Both the position numbers and the translations under genes were made by a program. The notes under the pieces are model-generated. The model did not search any database. It saw only the letters and a program-made list of their open reading frames with translations, and was not told the DNA's origin. This document shows positions 19,078-28,594 of a stretch of 64,000 nt of DNA, piece after piece. Source of the DNA: Shewanella psychropiezotolerans (GTDB lineage Bacteria; Pseudomonadota; Gammaproteobacteria; Enterobacterales; Shewanellaceae); the NCBI RefSeq assembly GCF_007197555.1, contig NZ_CP041614.1, forward strand, positions 1,790,001 through 1,854,000, given 5' to 3'. Numbering within the stretch: the first letter of the stretch is position 1; each line of letters begins with the position of its first letter.

Positions 19078-19818
19078 TTATTCGCTGACTAGCAGCTGAT
19101 GATCCGCTCCGGCGCCCCTTAAAGACACGATATTAGATTCGACTAAAATAGTGCTGGCAACCGACTTGATGGTGTCCCAATTTTCCCTGCTCACCGATAT
19201 ACCTTGCTTCCATGCCTTTCGTTTTCTCTCCGCCTGCATCGATGATGTGATGTGTTGTGTCATATCACCTGCTAACGGATGCGTGATGGACTGCCGACTG
19301 ATCTCTATTGATAGTGAATGCTGATCATCGGCTTTTTGCTGGGTCAAGTAAAGTTCGGGTAAACTCTGGCCTGCACCGAGTATGTACACTAGCTGTATCG
19401 ATTCTGGGCCATTATTCCAGCTGGCCTTTACTGACAAGCCATTCTGAGCGAGTTTTATCAGCTCACCGAAGGCTAGCCAACGATTGTGGCAATGGCTGAT
19501 TTGTAAGCTGACGGTTTGTTGATCGGCGAGTTTCTCCAAACTGTAGTCCAGTAGGCTGGGTAGGTGACATAAGATACTGCTGCCCTTAAGATTTACGCTT
19601 AATCTCTGTTCGGATGAAGTATCGACCTTAACCGGTGAGTCGAGATCATCTGCCAGAAAGTCTAGTGCCTTGATGAAGTGCTTGATGCCATCTAGGCCTA
19701 CCATCTCCAGATCCGCCACCATGTTGGCTATTACGTCGGCTTCGCCACAGTTTTTATGTAAGCCGATAAAGGCCTTAGTGCAGAGTGTCACTAATTCATT
19801 ATGAGATATCTGAATCAT
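19078..19818 (-). CDS. DUF3726-type protein
   Basis: 246 residues. The N-terminus (LVTLCTKAFIGLHKNCGEADVIANMVADLEMVGLDG) resembles the first helices of LDH2/malate dehydrogenase-type proteins, as in the DUF3726 family. No catalytic motif is apparent. It is the last gene of the BCCT cluster, 3 bases after the previous stop, with GAGG before its start. Function unknown; an accessory catabolic role is inferred from its neighbours. Confidence 0.7.
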   Translation of the reverse strand: MIQISHNELVTLCTKAFIGLHKNCGEADVIANMVADLEMVGLDGIKHFIKALDFLADDLDSPVKVDTSSEQRLSVNLKGSSILCHLPSLLDYSLEKLADQQTVSLQISHCHNRWLAFGELIKLAQNGLSVKASWNNGPESIQLVYILGAGQSLPELYLTQQKADDQHSLSIEISRQSITHPLAGDMTQHITSSMQAERKRKAWKQGISVSRENWDTIKSVASTILVESNIVSLRGAGADHQLLVSE

Positions 19819-19821
19819 AGT

Positions 19822-21585
19822 CTAAGCCTCGTCCGGGTTTGTTGTTAGGCTAGAGCCTGGAATGGCATTGTTTTGTGGCAGCTGATTTTGGAGCTGATTT
19901 TGAAGTAAGCCTTCTTGAGGAAAGACAGGAAACAGCCACTCATCTGTGTGTAACTCATCACTCATGGGCGCTCCTTGGAATAGCGTTACTCTTACCCAGC
20001 GACTCGATCGCGGGTCAAACTTAGTAGCACCGAACATGGCTAACTTACAGCGCAATAGATCCATCGGCAGCGTCTGTTTATCTAACAAGTTAACCTGTAT
20101 ATCCCCCAGGGGGCATTGAGTCATAGCCCAGACTCGACGGGTGATGCTGCGATATTGTGGCTGCTCTAGTAAGAACTCACTAACTGGCATCGATACTGGC
20201 TTATTGATTAGTGCTTGGTGTAAGCGTGAGACTTGTCTGGCTATATCTAGGCTCATCTCTTGCTCATCTCCTGGTTCTACTCCCCTGACTCCCATTCTGG
20301 GCTCCTCTTTATCTTTAGAGCGATACCAGAACCAGTGACTACTTTTAGCTAATGAAAAATCAATATTCAGAGCCCAGAGATAACGATGTTGCAATATTTG
20401 CAGTATCTCCTCGATAAGCAAACCAGGTCTGAGACACAAAGCTTCATCGGCATTCATGGTCAATTCATATTTATCGACTAGATCAGGGTACAGCTCCAGC
20501 ATGCAAGTGATAACGATTTCTTGAGATTCATAGCTGTAAGTCTGGGTGTCTTGGATAAGTGTCTGCCATTGGTGATACAGCTCTTGGGTTAACCTTGAGA
20601 TCAAGGTATCGAGTTCCTGAACACTTAGCCTGTTTTTCTCCTGCTGATTGGTATCTATGGTGATCACTTGTTGCAAGTGAATAACGGCTCGCCTTAGTAG
20701 CTTAACTAAGCTGGTACTTTTCGCCTGTGTCAGTGGCTGGCATGATGTTGCGGCTATGGCATGTTCCCGCTGAGATAACCACCTGTCCATGATCTTTGGG
20801 TGATTGATCAGGTAAGGCACCATGCCCAGACCAGTGGCATTACCGACACCTAAATATCTTTGCAGTGGCTTAATTAACTCGACGGCTTGATCGCCGCCGC
20901 GCTGCTTAGCCAGATAATGTACCCAGTCCAGACTGAATTGTCGCAACACATATACTGCGCACATCTGAGCACTGAAAGACGGCTCGAAATCTAGATTCTG
21001 TTTGAGAACCTCAAAATCTGCGATGCCAAATTTACCGTTGCCATATACCGCCGTAGTACGCAAAATATAACCGACGCTAGCCAGAATGTCCCGCTGGGGC
21101 TGCATTCCAGATGAAAGCGAGTCCACCAGATGTTCGAACACCCGCATACTCTTGTTGGCCCTTGCTAGCACTAATACCTGACTGCAATTTCTACCCGCTT
21201 CTTGTAGTGGCACATTGTCTTTAAGTCTGGAAAATAAGCCAGAGTCGACATCCCCATGGACGAGTGCGAAGGTGATATCCCACTTCTGGGCAATAACGCG
21301 ATCGTTACGCTCATCATTGGCTATCTCATCTGAAAAAATCAGCAGGTGATAGTGATTCTCTAAGGTATCGATTCGGTATATCACATGACCAAAACCTTGC
21401 CCATCAAGGGCCCATTCAGACTGGGATATGGTCCATTTTTGTCGTGCCATACGGCGCACTAAGCTACGTACGAAGCTCAATCGACTCTGGTGCATGGCGC
21501 CCAAACGACTCGGGTTCATCACAATGTCCGGTTCTCTTAATGTCCCGTTATCCATCAGGTTTGTTGAGCCTAAATTATTTATCAT
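19822..21585 (-). CDS. large conserved unknown protein of the BCCT cluster
   Basis: 587 residues from the ATG at 21585 (AAGGA at 6 bases). A GTG 24 bases upstream is less likely. Soluble, no signal peptide or membrane segment, with several helical stretches rich in Leu/Gln. I recognise no domain or active-site motif. It is set between the BCCT transporter and the DUF3726 gene on the same strand, so it is probably part of the same degradation route. Confidence 0.6.
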   Translation of the reverse strand: MINNLGSTNLMDNGTLREPDIVMNPSRLGAMHQSRLSFVRSLVRRMARQKWTISQSEWALDGQGFGHVIYRIDTLENHYHLLIFSDEIANDERNDRVIAQKWDITFALVHGDVDSGLFSRLKDNVPLQEAGRNCSQVLVLARANKSMRVFEHLVDSLSSGMQPQRDILASVGYILRTTAVYGNGKFGIADFEVLKQNLDFEPSFSAQMCAVYVLRQFSLDWVHYLAKQRGGDQAVELIKPLQRYLGVGNATGLGMVPYLINHPKIMDRWLSQREHAIAATSCQPLTQAKSTSLVKLLRRAVIHLQQVITIDTNQQEKNRLSVQELDTLISRLTQELYHQWQTLIQDTQTYSYESQEIVITCMLELYPDLVDKYELTMNADEALCLRPGLLIEEILQILQHRYLWALNIDFSLAKSSHWFWYRSKDKEEPRMGVRGVEPGDEQEMSLDIARQVSRLHQALINKPVSMPVSEFLLEQPQYRSITRRVWAMTQCPLGDIQVNLLDKQTLPMDLLRCKLAMFGATKFDPRSSRWVRVTLFQGAPMSDELHTDEWLFPVFPQEGLLQNQLQNQLPQNNAIPGSSLTTNPDEA

Positions 21586-21660
21586 GTTGAATCCTTGAGT
21601 GTTATTCACTTCTTATTCATTTGTTAATAGCTTCAGCCTGTTTACAGGCTCGAATTATTG

Positions 21661-23229
21661 TTATAAACCTTGGGCCTTGGCCATTTCGATAGCCAGTTTT
21701 GGCGCATTCCACAAAGAAGGCAGCAGAATGAGGGAGACTGGTACTGCGGTTATCACAATAAACGACTGTAATGCCGTGATCCCGCCAGAACCCATGGAGA
21801 TTAATATCAAGGCGGAGATGCCCATCATGATCCCCCAAAATGCGCGAATCGCCGTGCTGGGTTCACTGTTTCCGCTGATCACGACACTGATGGTGTAGGT
21901 CATGGAGTCACCTGTAGTGATGATAAAAATGGCTGTGAGTAGCAAGAACAAAATAGATATAACCGTCGGGTACGGCAGCTGCTGAGTGATAGCTAGCAGA
22001 GATGCGGGCAAATTAAAGCCTTCGAAGGCGGCGCTAACAGATCCCGGATTACTTATCTCGAATGCCAGGCCTGAACCGCCAACCACAGTAAACCAGAAGC
22101 AAGTGATTAGGGGGGCAATAATACTGACGGCGCACACCAATTGACGAATAGTTCGGCCACGAGAGATACGGGCGATAAAGATAGCCATCATGGGGCCATA
22201 CCCCAGAAACCAGCCCCAAAAGAACACGGTCCACCAACTTAACCAGGCCTCATCACCTCGATAAGTTGCCATAGGAAAAAAGTTGTTCAGCATGGAGCCA
22301 ACGCCTTGCAAGTAGCCGTTGATAATGAAGCTAGTATCACCAAATATCAGAATGTAAATCATCAAGCCTATGGCCAGTATGATGTTACATCGACTCAAAA
22401 ACTGAATACCGCGATTGACGCCGCTCAGAGCCGACAGGGTATACATACCGATAGCTAATAAGATGATCACAAGCTGGGTAGCATAGGAGTCCGGCAAGCC
22501 AAATAAAGCGTTGAGGGCATAGCTGACCTGAAGCCCAAGAAAACCTATCGGCCCGATAGTCCCAGCCGCGACGGCGATAATACTCGTGGTATCGATCAGG
22601 GTGCCAGTTATGCCATGAAGTGCTCGCTCACCCAGAACCGGATACAGTAAGGTGCGTGGCTTAAGGGGCAGGCCTTTATCATAATGCAGGTGCATCAGTA
22701 CGATTGAAGTCAGACTGCCGAGTATGGCCCAGGCCAAAAAACCCCAGTGCATGAAAGATTGTGACAAAGCATTAATGGCAATTTGCTTAACATCATCAGT
22801 ACTAGCAAACACTGGTGGAGGGCTGACAAAGTGAGCAATGGGCTCGGCAGCGGCCCAAAATACCCCACCACCGGCCAATAGAGTACACAGGATTATCGAT
22901 AACCAGCGAAAGCCGTCCATCTCAGGTTTATCTAAGCCCCCGAGTACTACATGGCCGGTTCTGCCTGCCGCAAGACCTAGACTAATCAGGAAGGTGAGTA
23001 AAAGAAGCACCTGCCAATAGGGTCCGAAGATCATCACCGACCAGTTAAAACCCACATCAACGATCTTGGCAAGCAGCTTATCGTCGAAGAGGGCAATGGC
23101 GACAAATAGGGCGATAAAGCCACCACTTAGCCAGAGTACAGACTTATCTAAATTGAGCTCTTGGTGTTTATTTGTTGATTTCCTTGCTGTTGAAATCTCC
23201 GCGTTCGCGGTATTGATTGCATCAGACAT
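21661..23229 (-). CDS. BCCT-family transporter (betaine/carnitine/choline type)
   Basis: About 522 residues, 12 membrane segments. The ATG at 23229 has GGAG at good spacing; the GTG at 23241 is less likely. Family hallmarks: the aromatic motif GGGVFWAAAEP and the long signature WWTVFFWGWFLGYGPMMAIF followed by IARISRGRT. Imports trimethylammonium-type or related zwitterions with Na+ or H+. Context with aldehyde dehydrogenase, RidA-like and peptidase-like genes suggests uptake for catabolism rather than osmoprotection. Confidence 0.9.
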   Translation of the reverse strand: MSDAINTANAEISTARKSTNKHQELNLDKSVLWLSGGFIALFVAIALFDDKLLAKIVDVGFNWSVMIFGPYWQVLLLLTFLISLGLAAGRTGHVVLGGLDKPEMDGFRWLSIILCTLLAGGGVFWAAAEPIAHFVSPPPVFASTDDVKQIAINALSQSFMHWGFLAWAILGSLTSIVLMHLHYDKGLPLKPRTLLYPVLGERALHGITGTLIDTTSIIAVAAGTIGPIGFLGLQVSYALNALFGLPDSYATQLVIILLAIGMYTLSALSGVNRGIQFLSRCNIILAIGLMIYILIFGDTSFIINGYLQGVGSMLNNFFPMATYRGDEAWLSWWTVFFWGWFLGYGPMMAIFIARISRGRTIRQLVCAVSIIAPLITCFWFTVVGGSGLAFEISNPGSVSAAFEGFNLPASLLAITQQLPYPTVISILFLLLTAIFIITTGDSMTYTISVVISGNSEPSTAIRAFWGIMMGISALILISMGSGGITALQSFIVITAVPVSLILLPSLWNAPKLAIEMAKAQGL

Positions 23230-23463
23230 ATTCTGCTCCACAGGTTATTGGACTTGCCAGTGGCTAAATCCTTTTAAGCTGCCCGGTTTTGAGTTATAGG
23301 TTATTCAGGGCTGCACATGTATATTTCTGTTTCCTCTCATAGGGCGTTCTTCTCTGAAGTTATCCAAGAAGTCATAGGAGAATTCAGTTCATCTATGACT
23401 TTCTGGCTTTTGATCTAACTCCTAGGTTCTAAGCCCTAAGCCCCCCAAGCCCTAAAATTAAGC

Positions 23464-24456
23464 CTAAGTGCCTTCGGGGACCAATCCCTCCCGAAGGAAA
23501 TTCAACCAGTTCCCGCCCAATATCTTTTGGGTATCCTCAAGGGAGAACCCCTGTTCGACTAAGCCCTTATAGATATTTTCCATCCCTTGGCTGGTGTTAA
23601 ACCAGGGCAGTGCATTGGGCCAACCTGTATTGCTGACCGATCCTTCGCCATAATCCATTTTTTTAGACCAACGGCCATTTCTCATCCACTCCAGTACCTG
23701 TTTTGGCTGGTTAAGGCAAAGGTCGCTGCCTATGCTGAGGTGCTCGACCCCAATAAGCTCAGCGGTGTCAGCGACCATCTTACAGAAGGTGCTCAAGCTA
23801 CATTGACTACCGCCCGGGAGATGGAAGGGATATAGGCTAAAACCTATCAGGCCGCCACGTTCGGCGAGTGCCTTAATCACCAGGGTAGATTTATTGCGCA
23901 GGGCCGGATGAGCAAAAGCCGGATTAGCATGACTGATGCAGATGGGCCGTGAAGAGAGGTCAATGGCTTGCAGTGTCGATTCTTCTGCGCTGTGGGACAT
24001 GTCGATTATCATGCCGACACGGTTCATCTCGGCAATGGCCTGTCGACCGAAGCGGGTCACACCACTGTCAGTTGCCTCATAACAACCGCTGGCGAGCAGG
24101 CTTTGATTGTTATAGGTGAGCTGCATGATGAGCAGGCCTTGCTTGCGCATTACCCCAATTAAGCCAATCTCGTCATCGATGGGGGAACAGTTTTGTGCCC
24201 CCAAAAAAATGCCGACCCTGCCACTGGCCTTAGCCTGATAGATATCTTCCACTTCGAAGATTGGCATGATGAGATCCCTGTTATTTTCGAAGTGCTGATC
24301 CCACTTAGCAAATTGGCTCAAGGTTTCCCTAGCATTCTCGTGGTAGGCCAAGGTGGCATGGATCGCTGTGATGCCGCTGTCTCTGAGAGACTTGAAGTAA
24401 TCTCGATCCCAATGACAATATTGCAGACCATCTATGATAATTTGATCTTGGTACAT
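23464..24456 (-). CDS. divergent membrane dipeptidase (M19) family protein
   Basis: 330 residues from the ATG at 24454-24456 (AAGGA upstream), 10 bases after the aldehyde dehydrogenase stop; an upstream in-frame start would overlap that gene. TIM-barrel pattern of M19 with IIDMSHSAEES and ICISHANP (two His ligands), ALRNKS and GSDL. The usual N-terminal Zn ligands are changed: DGHxD reads DGLQY, and the bridging Glu position reads GAQN. Classical binuclear Zn dipeptidase activity is therefore doubtful. This divergent subgroup probably acts on the substrate imported by the neighbouring BCCT carrier. Confidence 0.75.
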   Translation of the reverse strand: MYQDQIIIDGLQYCHWDRDYFKSLRDSGITAIHATLAYHENARETLSQFAKWDQHFENNRDLIMPIFEVEDIYQAKASGRVGIFLGAQNCSPIDDEIGLIGVMRKQGLLIMQLTYNNQSLLASGCYEATDSGVTRFGRQAIAEMNRVGMIIDMSHSAEESTLQAIDLSSRPICISHANPAFAHPALRNKSTLVIKALAERGGLIGFSLYPFHLPGGSQCSLSTFCKMVADTAELIGVEHLSIGSDLCLNQPKQVLEWMRNGRWSKKMDYGEGSVSNTGWPNALPWFNTSQGMENIYKGLVEQGFSLEDTQKILGGNWLNFLREGLVPEGT

Positions 24457-24466
24457 GGCGGGATCC

Positions 24467-25915
24467 TTAATAAGGGCGCTGGTAAGCGGTCTTGATAACG
24501 GTATAAAATTCTTTAGCGTATTGACCTTGCTCTCTGGGGCCGAAGCTCGACTGTTTACGTCCACCAAATGGCACATGATAATCTGTGCCTGCCGTGGGTA
24601 AATTCACCATGACGCACCCGGTTTGTGCTTGTTGCTTAAACAGGGCGCTACTGCGTAGACTCTGGGTGATGATGCCGGCGGTTAAGCCGAATCGTGTGTC
24701 ATTGACTGTGGCTATGGCTTCATCGAGGTCTTTGACCTTGATGACGCTGGCTAAGGGCGCAAACACTTCTTCCTGATTCAAGTCCCAATCATTTTGAGTA
24801 TTAAGCAGTAAGGTTGGCGACATATAATAGCCTTCATGCTCAAGCGCTAATCTCTGTCCTCCGAAGGCAAGTTCGGCGCCGTGGTGGTGCGCCTTATCAA
24901 TCCAGTCAAAATTAGAAGTCAGCTGCTTGTCATCGACCACAGGCCCCATGAAAACGTCTTTTTCTAGTGCGTGGCCAACTTTTAATTGACTCATGCGTTT
25001 AATCAGGGCGTCGACATACCTGTCATGGATACTCCCTAACACGACTAAGCGAGACGAGGCGGTGCACTTTTGACCCGCACCCGAATAGGAACCGGCAATG
25101 GTCGCCTCGACAGCAATATTAATGTCGGCGTCATCGGCGATGACTAAGGCATTTTTACTGCCCATCTCCAGCTGGCACTTAACAAAGTTAGCCGCCGTTG
25201 CTGCGGCTATCTTACGGCCGGTATCTACCGAGCCTGTAAAGCTTACCGCGTCAATTTTATCAGAATTGATCAAGGCGTCGCCGACCTCACTGCCACTGCC
25301 TAGCACCAAGTTAAAAGTACCGGCGGGTAAGCCCTGACGATGAATGATATCTGCCAATGCGACGGCGCTTGCCGGTGTCAGATTGGCGGGTTTCCAAATT
25401 ACACTGTTACCGAAGGCTAATGCGGGGGCGATTTTCCAGGCGGCGGTGGCGACGGGGAAGTTCCAGGGAGAGATAATGGCCACCACCCCCACGGCTTCCC
25501 GACTGACCTCTACAGACACGCCAGGTCTGACCGAGTCGGCGAGATCGCCCATCTGTCTCAGTACTTCGGCGGCGAAATAATGGAAGAACTGACCGGAACG
25601 ATAGACTTCACCTCTGCCTTCTGCAAAAGGTTTACCTTCCTCTTTCGACAGCAAGGTGCCGAGTTCATCACAACGGGCTATCAACTCATCGCCTATGGCT
25701 TGCAGGGCTTTTTGTTTTTGCTCCAATGGCGTTTTTTCCCAGATAGGCTGGGCTTGTCTCGCCGCCGAGATCGCTTGGTCTACCTGTTGGCGACTGGCCT
25801 GAGAAAATTGACCTAAGTCTTGGGATAGATCAGACGGGTTAATATTGGTAATGGTCGATATTCCACCCTGCCACTCACCGCCGATATAGATAGCTTGTTC
25901 TGTATTGATGCTCAT
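24467..25915 (-). CDS. NAD(P)-dependent aldehyde dehydrogenase
   Basis: 482 residues, full-length ALDH superfamily. Motifs: SPWNFPVATAAWKIAPALAF (cofactor/oxyanion Asn), FTGSVDTGRKI (nucleotide loop), LEMGSKN (general-base Glu), GAGQKCTA (catalytic Cys) and EEVFAPL. It most resembles the alpha-ketoglutaric semialdehyde / short-chain semialdehyde group. Second gene of the RidA-like to BCCT operon. The substrate aldehyde is unknown. Confidence 0.9.
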   Translation of the reverse strand: MSINTEQAIYIGGEWQGGISTITNINPSDLSQDLGQFSQASRQQVDQAISAARQAQPIWEKTPLEQKQKALQAIGDELIARCDELGTLLSKEEGKPFAEGRGEVYRSGQFFHYFAAEVLRQMGDLADSVRPGVSVEVSREAVGVVAIISPWNFPVATAAWKIAPALAFGNSVIWKPANLTPASAVALADIIHRQGLPAGTFNLVLGSGSEVGDALINSDKIDAVSFTGSVDTGRKIAAATAANFVKCQLEMGSKNALVIADDADINIAVEATIAGSYSGAGQKCTASSRLVVLGSIHDRYVDALIKRMSQLKVGHALEKDVFMGPVVDDKQLTSNFDWIDKAHHHGAELAFGGQRLALEHEGYYMSPTLLLNTQNDWDLNQEEVFAPLASVIKVKDLDEAIATVNDTRFGLTAGIITQSLRSSALFKQQAQTGCVMVNLPTAGTDYHVPFGGRKQSSFGPREQGQYAKEFYTVIKTAYQRPY

Positions 25916-25967
25916 TATTATTCCTTTTCTTTTACTTAAATTCTGGGAAATAGCTAGATGTTAGGGT

Positions 25968-26351
25968 TTATGCAACCGCCGCATACACAACCAGCTCGAC
26001 CAGCATCTCTTTTCTGGCTAAACCGGCAACCACAAGGGCCGCGCGATTAGGGAAGGGCGCCTTAAAATACTCGGCATAAATGGCATTGACCTTAGGTAGG
26101 TAACTGGCATCTGTTACATAAATCATCACTTGTAATACGGCATCTGTATCAACGCCTGCACAGTCCAAGGTATGCACCAGATTATCCAGTGTTTTGCGGG
26201 TCTGGGCCTCAATTCCACCTTCGACCACAATACCTTGGTTATCGATAGGTATTTGCGCGGTATACAGGGTGCCGTTAGCTGTGATGGCCCACTCTAACGG
26301 AGCGGTCGAAGCGAAAAGTGATGTGGGCACTGCTTGTTTAGTCTTGGCCAT
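25968..26351 (-). CDS. RidA/YjgF family protein
   Basis: 127 residues with the RidA core: TAQIPIDNQG, the Arg in FPNRAALVV and the Glu in MLVELVVYA. Its N-terminus is atypical (MAKTKQAVPTSLFAST), so it is a divergent member beside the more canonical one at 31738-32121. Likely hydrolyses an imine/enamine formed in the pathway. First gene of the cluster facing the divergent LysR. Confidence 0.85.
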   Translation of the reverse strand: MAKTKQAVPTSLFASTAPLEWAITANGTLYTAQIPIDNQGIVVEGGIEAQTRKTLDNLVHTLDCAGVDTDAVLQVMIYVTDASYLPKVNAIYAEYFKAPFPNRAALVVAGLARKEMLVELVVYAAVA

Positions 26352-26446
26352 GAATTATTACTCATCAAGAATCAAAAAATGTGTGAGTTCAAATATTGCA
26401 CACACCTTTCGATAAGACTAACGGTTAATTTTGTCTAATTGATAAG

Positions 26447-26487
26447 TTTTATTTATCAACTGATGATGAAAAAGTTGATAAATAAAA
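26447..26487. promoter_or_regulatory. perfect inverted repeat between RidA-like and LysR genes
   Basis: TTTTATTTATCAACT (26447-26461) and its exact reverse complement (26473-26487) are separated by 11 bases, midway between two divergent genes. A further TTGATAAGT/ACTTATCAA pair flanks it. The position and symmetry fit a LysR-type operator. With poor GC and no RNA polymerase runoff context it is unlikely to be a terminator. Confidence 0.6.
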
Positions 26488-26618
26488 TGCTTTAGATTAC
26501 AAAAAAAATAAATGATACTTATCAATCTAGCGCTCTTTATTACAATGCTAAACAACAGTTCTTAGTAAATAGAATTCAGTACCAATATCAGAGAAATACA
26601 ATAGGAATGAACTAGCCA

Positions 26619-27500
26619 ATGGATATTAAGTTGCAGCAGCTCAAGCATTTTTCTCTGGTGGTCGAGGAGGGAGGGTTTCGCGCTGCATCCTCGAGGGCGA
26701 ACCGCTCTCAGGCCGCTCTGTCCACGTCGATAAAGGAGCTGGAACGCACTCTGGGCCAGCCTCTGTTCGAAACTGGCCACAAGGCTAGGTTGACCCCTTT
26801 TGGTGAGATCTGTCTGCCTAAGGTTATTCTGTTTCTCAGTCAATATCGTGCGTTAACCTATGACTTTAGCGCCGCAGCCGCGGGTGAGCTAGGCGAGCTG
26901 CGTATCGCCAGTGTACCTTCGGTTGCCGCTAAGATTATTCCTAAGGTATTGGCGAAGTTTACCCGTGATCATCCCAAGGTAAAGGTGTCACTTATCGATG
27001 ACAATGCTATTGGGGTGGAGAGAAGATTACTGGCGGGTGAAGTGGATCTCGCCTTGGGGAATTGCCTTAACATAAACCATACAAGAGTCGATTTCACCTC
27101 GCTATTGTTAGACCCTCTGGGACTGGTCTGCCTAAAAGAACACCCGTTAGCGCAACAGAAAAAAGGCGTTAGTTGGCAAGAGATAAGTCGCTACCCCTTC
27201 ATCAATAATGGGACCTGTAAGCTATTAGAGGCTAGCTGTGCCAGCCCATTGACTCAAAATGCCCTATATAGCGTTGAGAACATCACTTCACTGTTTTCAG
27301 TGCTTGAACTTGGGATCGGTGTGACAACTCTGCCAAGGTTAGCCTTTCCTCAAAATGTGCCTTCACTGTGTTGGATCCCCTTATTGGATCCTCTGGTCGA
27401 GAGACAGATTGGTATATTCAGGCTAAAGGATCGCCATAGTTCGCCTCAGGCAATGATATTTTATAATTTGTGCATCAAGGAGTTAATGCCTGAACAATAG
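26619..27500 (+). CDS. LysR-type transcriptional regulator of the BCCT cluster
   Basis: 293 residues: winged HTH at about 1-62 (FSLVVEEGGFRAASSRANRSQAALSTSIKELE in two parts around the recognition helix) and a periplasmic-binding-like effector domain at about 90-290 (LRIASVPSVAAKIIPKVLAKF). Divergent from the RidA-like gene with a symmetric site between them, the usual arrangement for control of the adjacent operon. Confidence 0.9.
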   Translation: MDIKLQQLKHFSLVVEEGGFRAASSRANRSQAALSTSIKELERTLGQPLFETGHKARLTPFGEICLPKVILFLSQYRALTYDFSAAAAGELGELRIASVPSVAAKIIPKVLAKFTRDHPKVKVSLIDDNAIGVERRLLAGEVDLALGNCLNINHTRVDFTSLLLDPLGLVCLKEHPLAQQKKGVSWQEISRYPFINNGTCKLLEASCASPLTQNALYSVENITSLFSVLELGIGVTTLPRLAFPQNVPSLCWIPLLDPLVERQIGIFRLKDRHSSPQAMIFYNLCIKELMPEQ

Positions 27501-27565
27501 AGGGAGGGCATTTGATAAATATTAATTTTATTAAGGGTTTTAAAAGTTTGAAATATATAAGGTAT

Positions 27566-27605
27566 AAAAAAGGCTCTTAACAAATAGTTAGGGGGATTAA
27601 GAGCC
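27566..27605 (-). terminator. terminator of the 42-aa membrane protein gene
   Basis: GGCTCTTAA and TTAAGAGCC pair perfectly. On the minus strand the stem is followed by TTTTTT. It lies about 33 bases past the stop of the small gene at 27638. Confidence 0.7.
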
Positions 27606-27637
27606 AAGGTAATATAGGTTTAATTAGTTAACTAGAT

Positions 27638-27766
27638 TTAGTTACTATATGGATTGGCATCCCTCTTAGATGAAGAGATAATCCAATGTATTGTCAGGAA
27701 GGTTGACAAACCTCCGGCAGAAAAAACACCTGCATAAATCATAAACAGTTCAAAATATTCCATCAT
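27638..27766 (-). CDS. 42-aa single-span membrane protein
   Basis: A short frame, MMEYFELFMIYAGVF then SAGGLSTFLTIHWIISSS and a polar tail KRDANPYSN. One hydrophobic helix of about 25 residues fits an inner-membrane small protein. It is followed directly by a clear terminator on the same strand, which supports a real transcript. The ribosome site is weak. Function unknown. Confidence 0.5.
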   Translation of the reverse strand: MMEYFELFMIYAGVFSAGGLSTFLTIHWIISSSKRDANPYSN

Positions 27767-28070
27767 CTACTCACTTAAGGATCCATTGATTTTAAATTAT
27801 AATTTAGTCTGTTTGTTTATTGTTCGCACTCAGTCTTTTGTATCTACAGTGTATCCCGCATTGCCCACGATGTTATTTTTGTCCTAAATAACTGTATCTT
27901 TAGAATTAACGCTATTAGGATTACGTTGAAGATACATAATCAAGGATGTAAATAACTTAGTAGCCATGTAAATTTAAAATCATGGTCGATTTTGTTTTAT
28001 ATTTTTATAATGGCATGTGTTTACTGATATTTACTAGAGTAAATAATCCATTATCAATAAGAGTAGGAAT
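27767..28070. other. AT-rich divergent intergenic region
   Basis: About 300 bases between the 42-aa gene (minus) and the 157-aa gene (plus), presumably holding both promoters. No repeat or palindrome stands out. Confidence 0.35.
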
Positions 28071-28544
28071 ATGAATAGTTTTTTGAGGCAATGGTTCAGC
28101 CAATACAGTAAAGGTAAGGGAATCGAGCTTTATATGCTCTCTAATGAAATCAAGCTGGACTGGTTCGAATTACTGGAGCAGGCGAGAGCCGGGCAACTGG
28201 ATCAGTGGCAAAAAAGTCCATTGGGGTGTTTAGCACTGATATTAATCCTGGGACCTGTTGCATTTTTGCTGAGTGATGATTATAGAAATCTGCATCAAAG
28301 AGCCAGAGCGCTTTGTATCAGTGGTATAGAGAAAGGATTCGATACTCAGTTAGAGTTTGTTCAGCGTCGCTGCTTCTATGATCCCTTGTTCTGTTCTGAA
28401 CAATTAGAAGATCATAAACTATTGGTACTTTTGCTTATAGGGATGCAATCCCAAGCACAGGGAGATGATCAACATGCTTGGAGTATCTGGTATGAGAAAG
28501 CCTTAATACAGAGTGATTGCCATGGGTTACAACCTACGGCATGA
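28071..28544 (+). CDS. unknown protein with one hydrophobic segment
   Basis: 157 residues. A hydrophobic stretch at about 50-66 (GCLALILILGPVAFLL) and later helical segments with a TPR-like flavour (QGDDQHAWSIWYEKAL). No signal peptide. I do not recognise the family. Single gene. Confidence 0.5.
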   Translation: MNSFLRQWFSQYSKGKGIELYMLSNEIKLDWFELLEQARAGQLDQWQKSPLGCLALILILGPVAFLLSDDYRNLHQRARALCISGIEKGFDTQLEFVQRRCFYDPLFCSEQLEDHKLLVLLLIGMQSQAQGDDQHAWSIWYEKALIQSDCHGLQPTA

Positions 28545-28594
28545 GATATAAATAATTGATATAAATAACCGCTAAGGTATTAAATTATATTTTG

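Noticed and set aside
23426..23456. Telomere-like AAGCCCT repeats
   Set aside because: Only about three imperfect units in a short intergenic stretch; no further structure.
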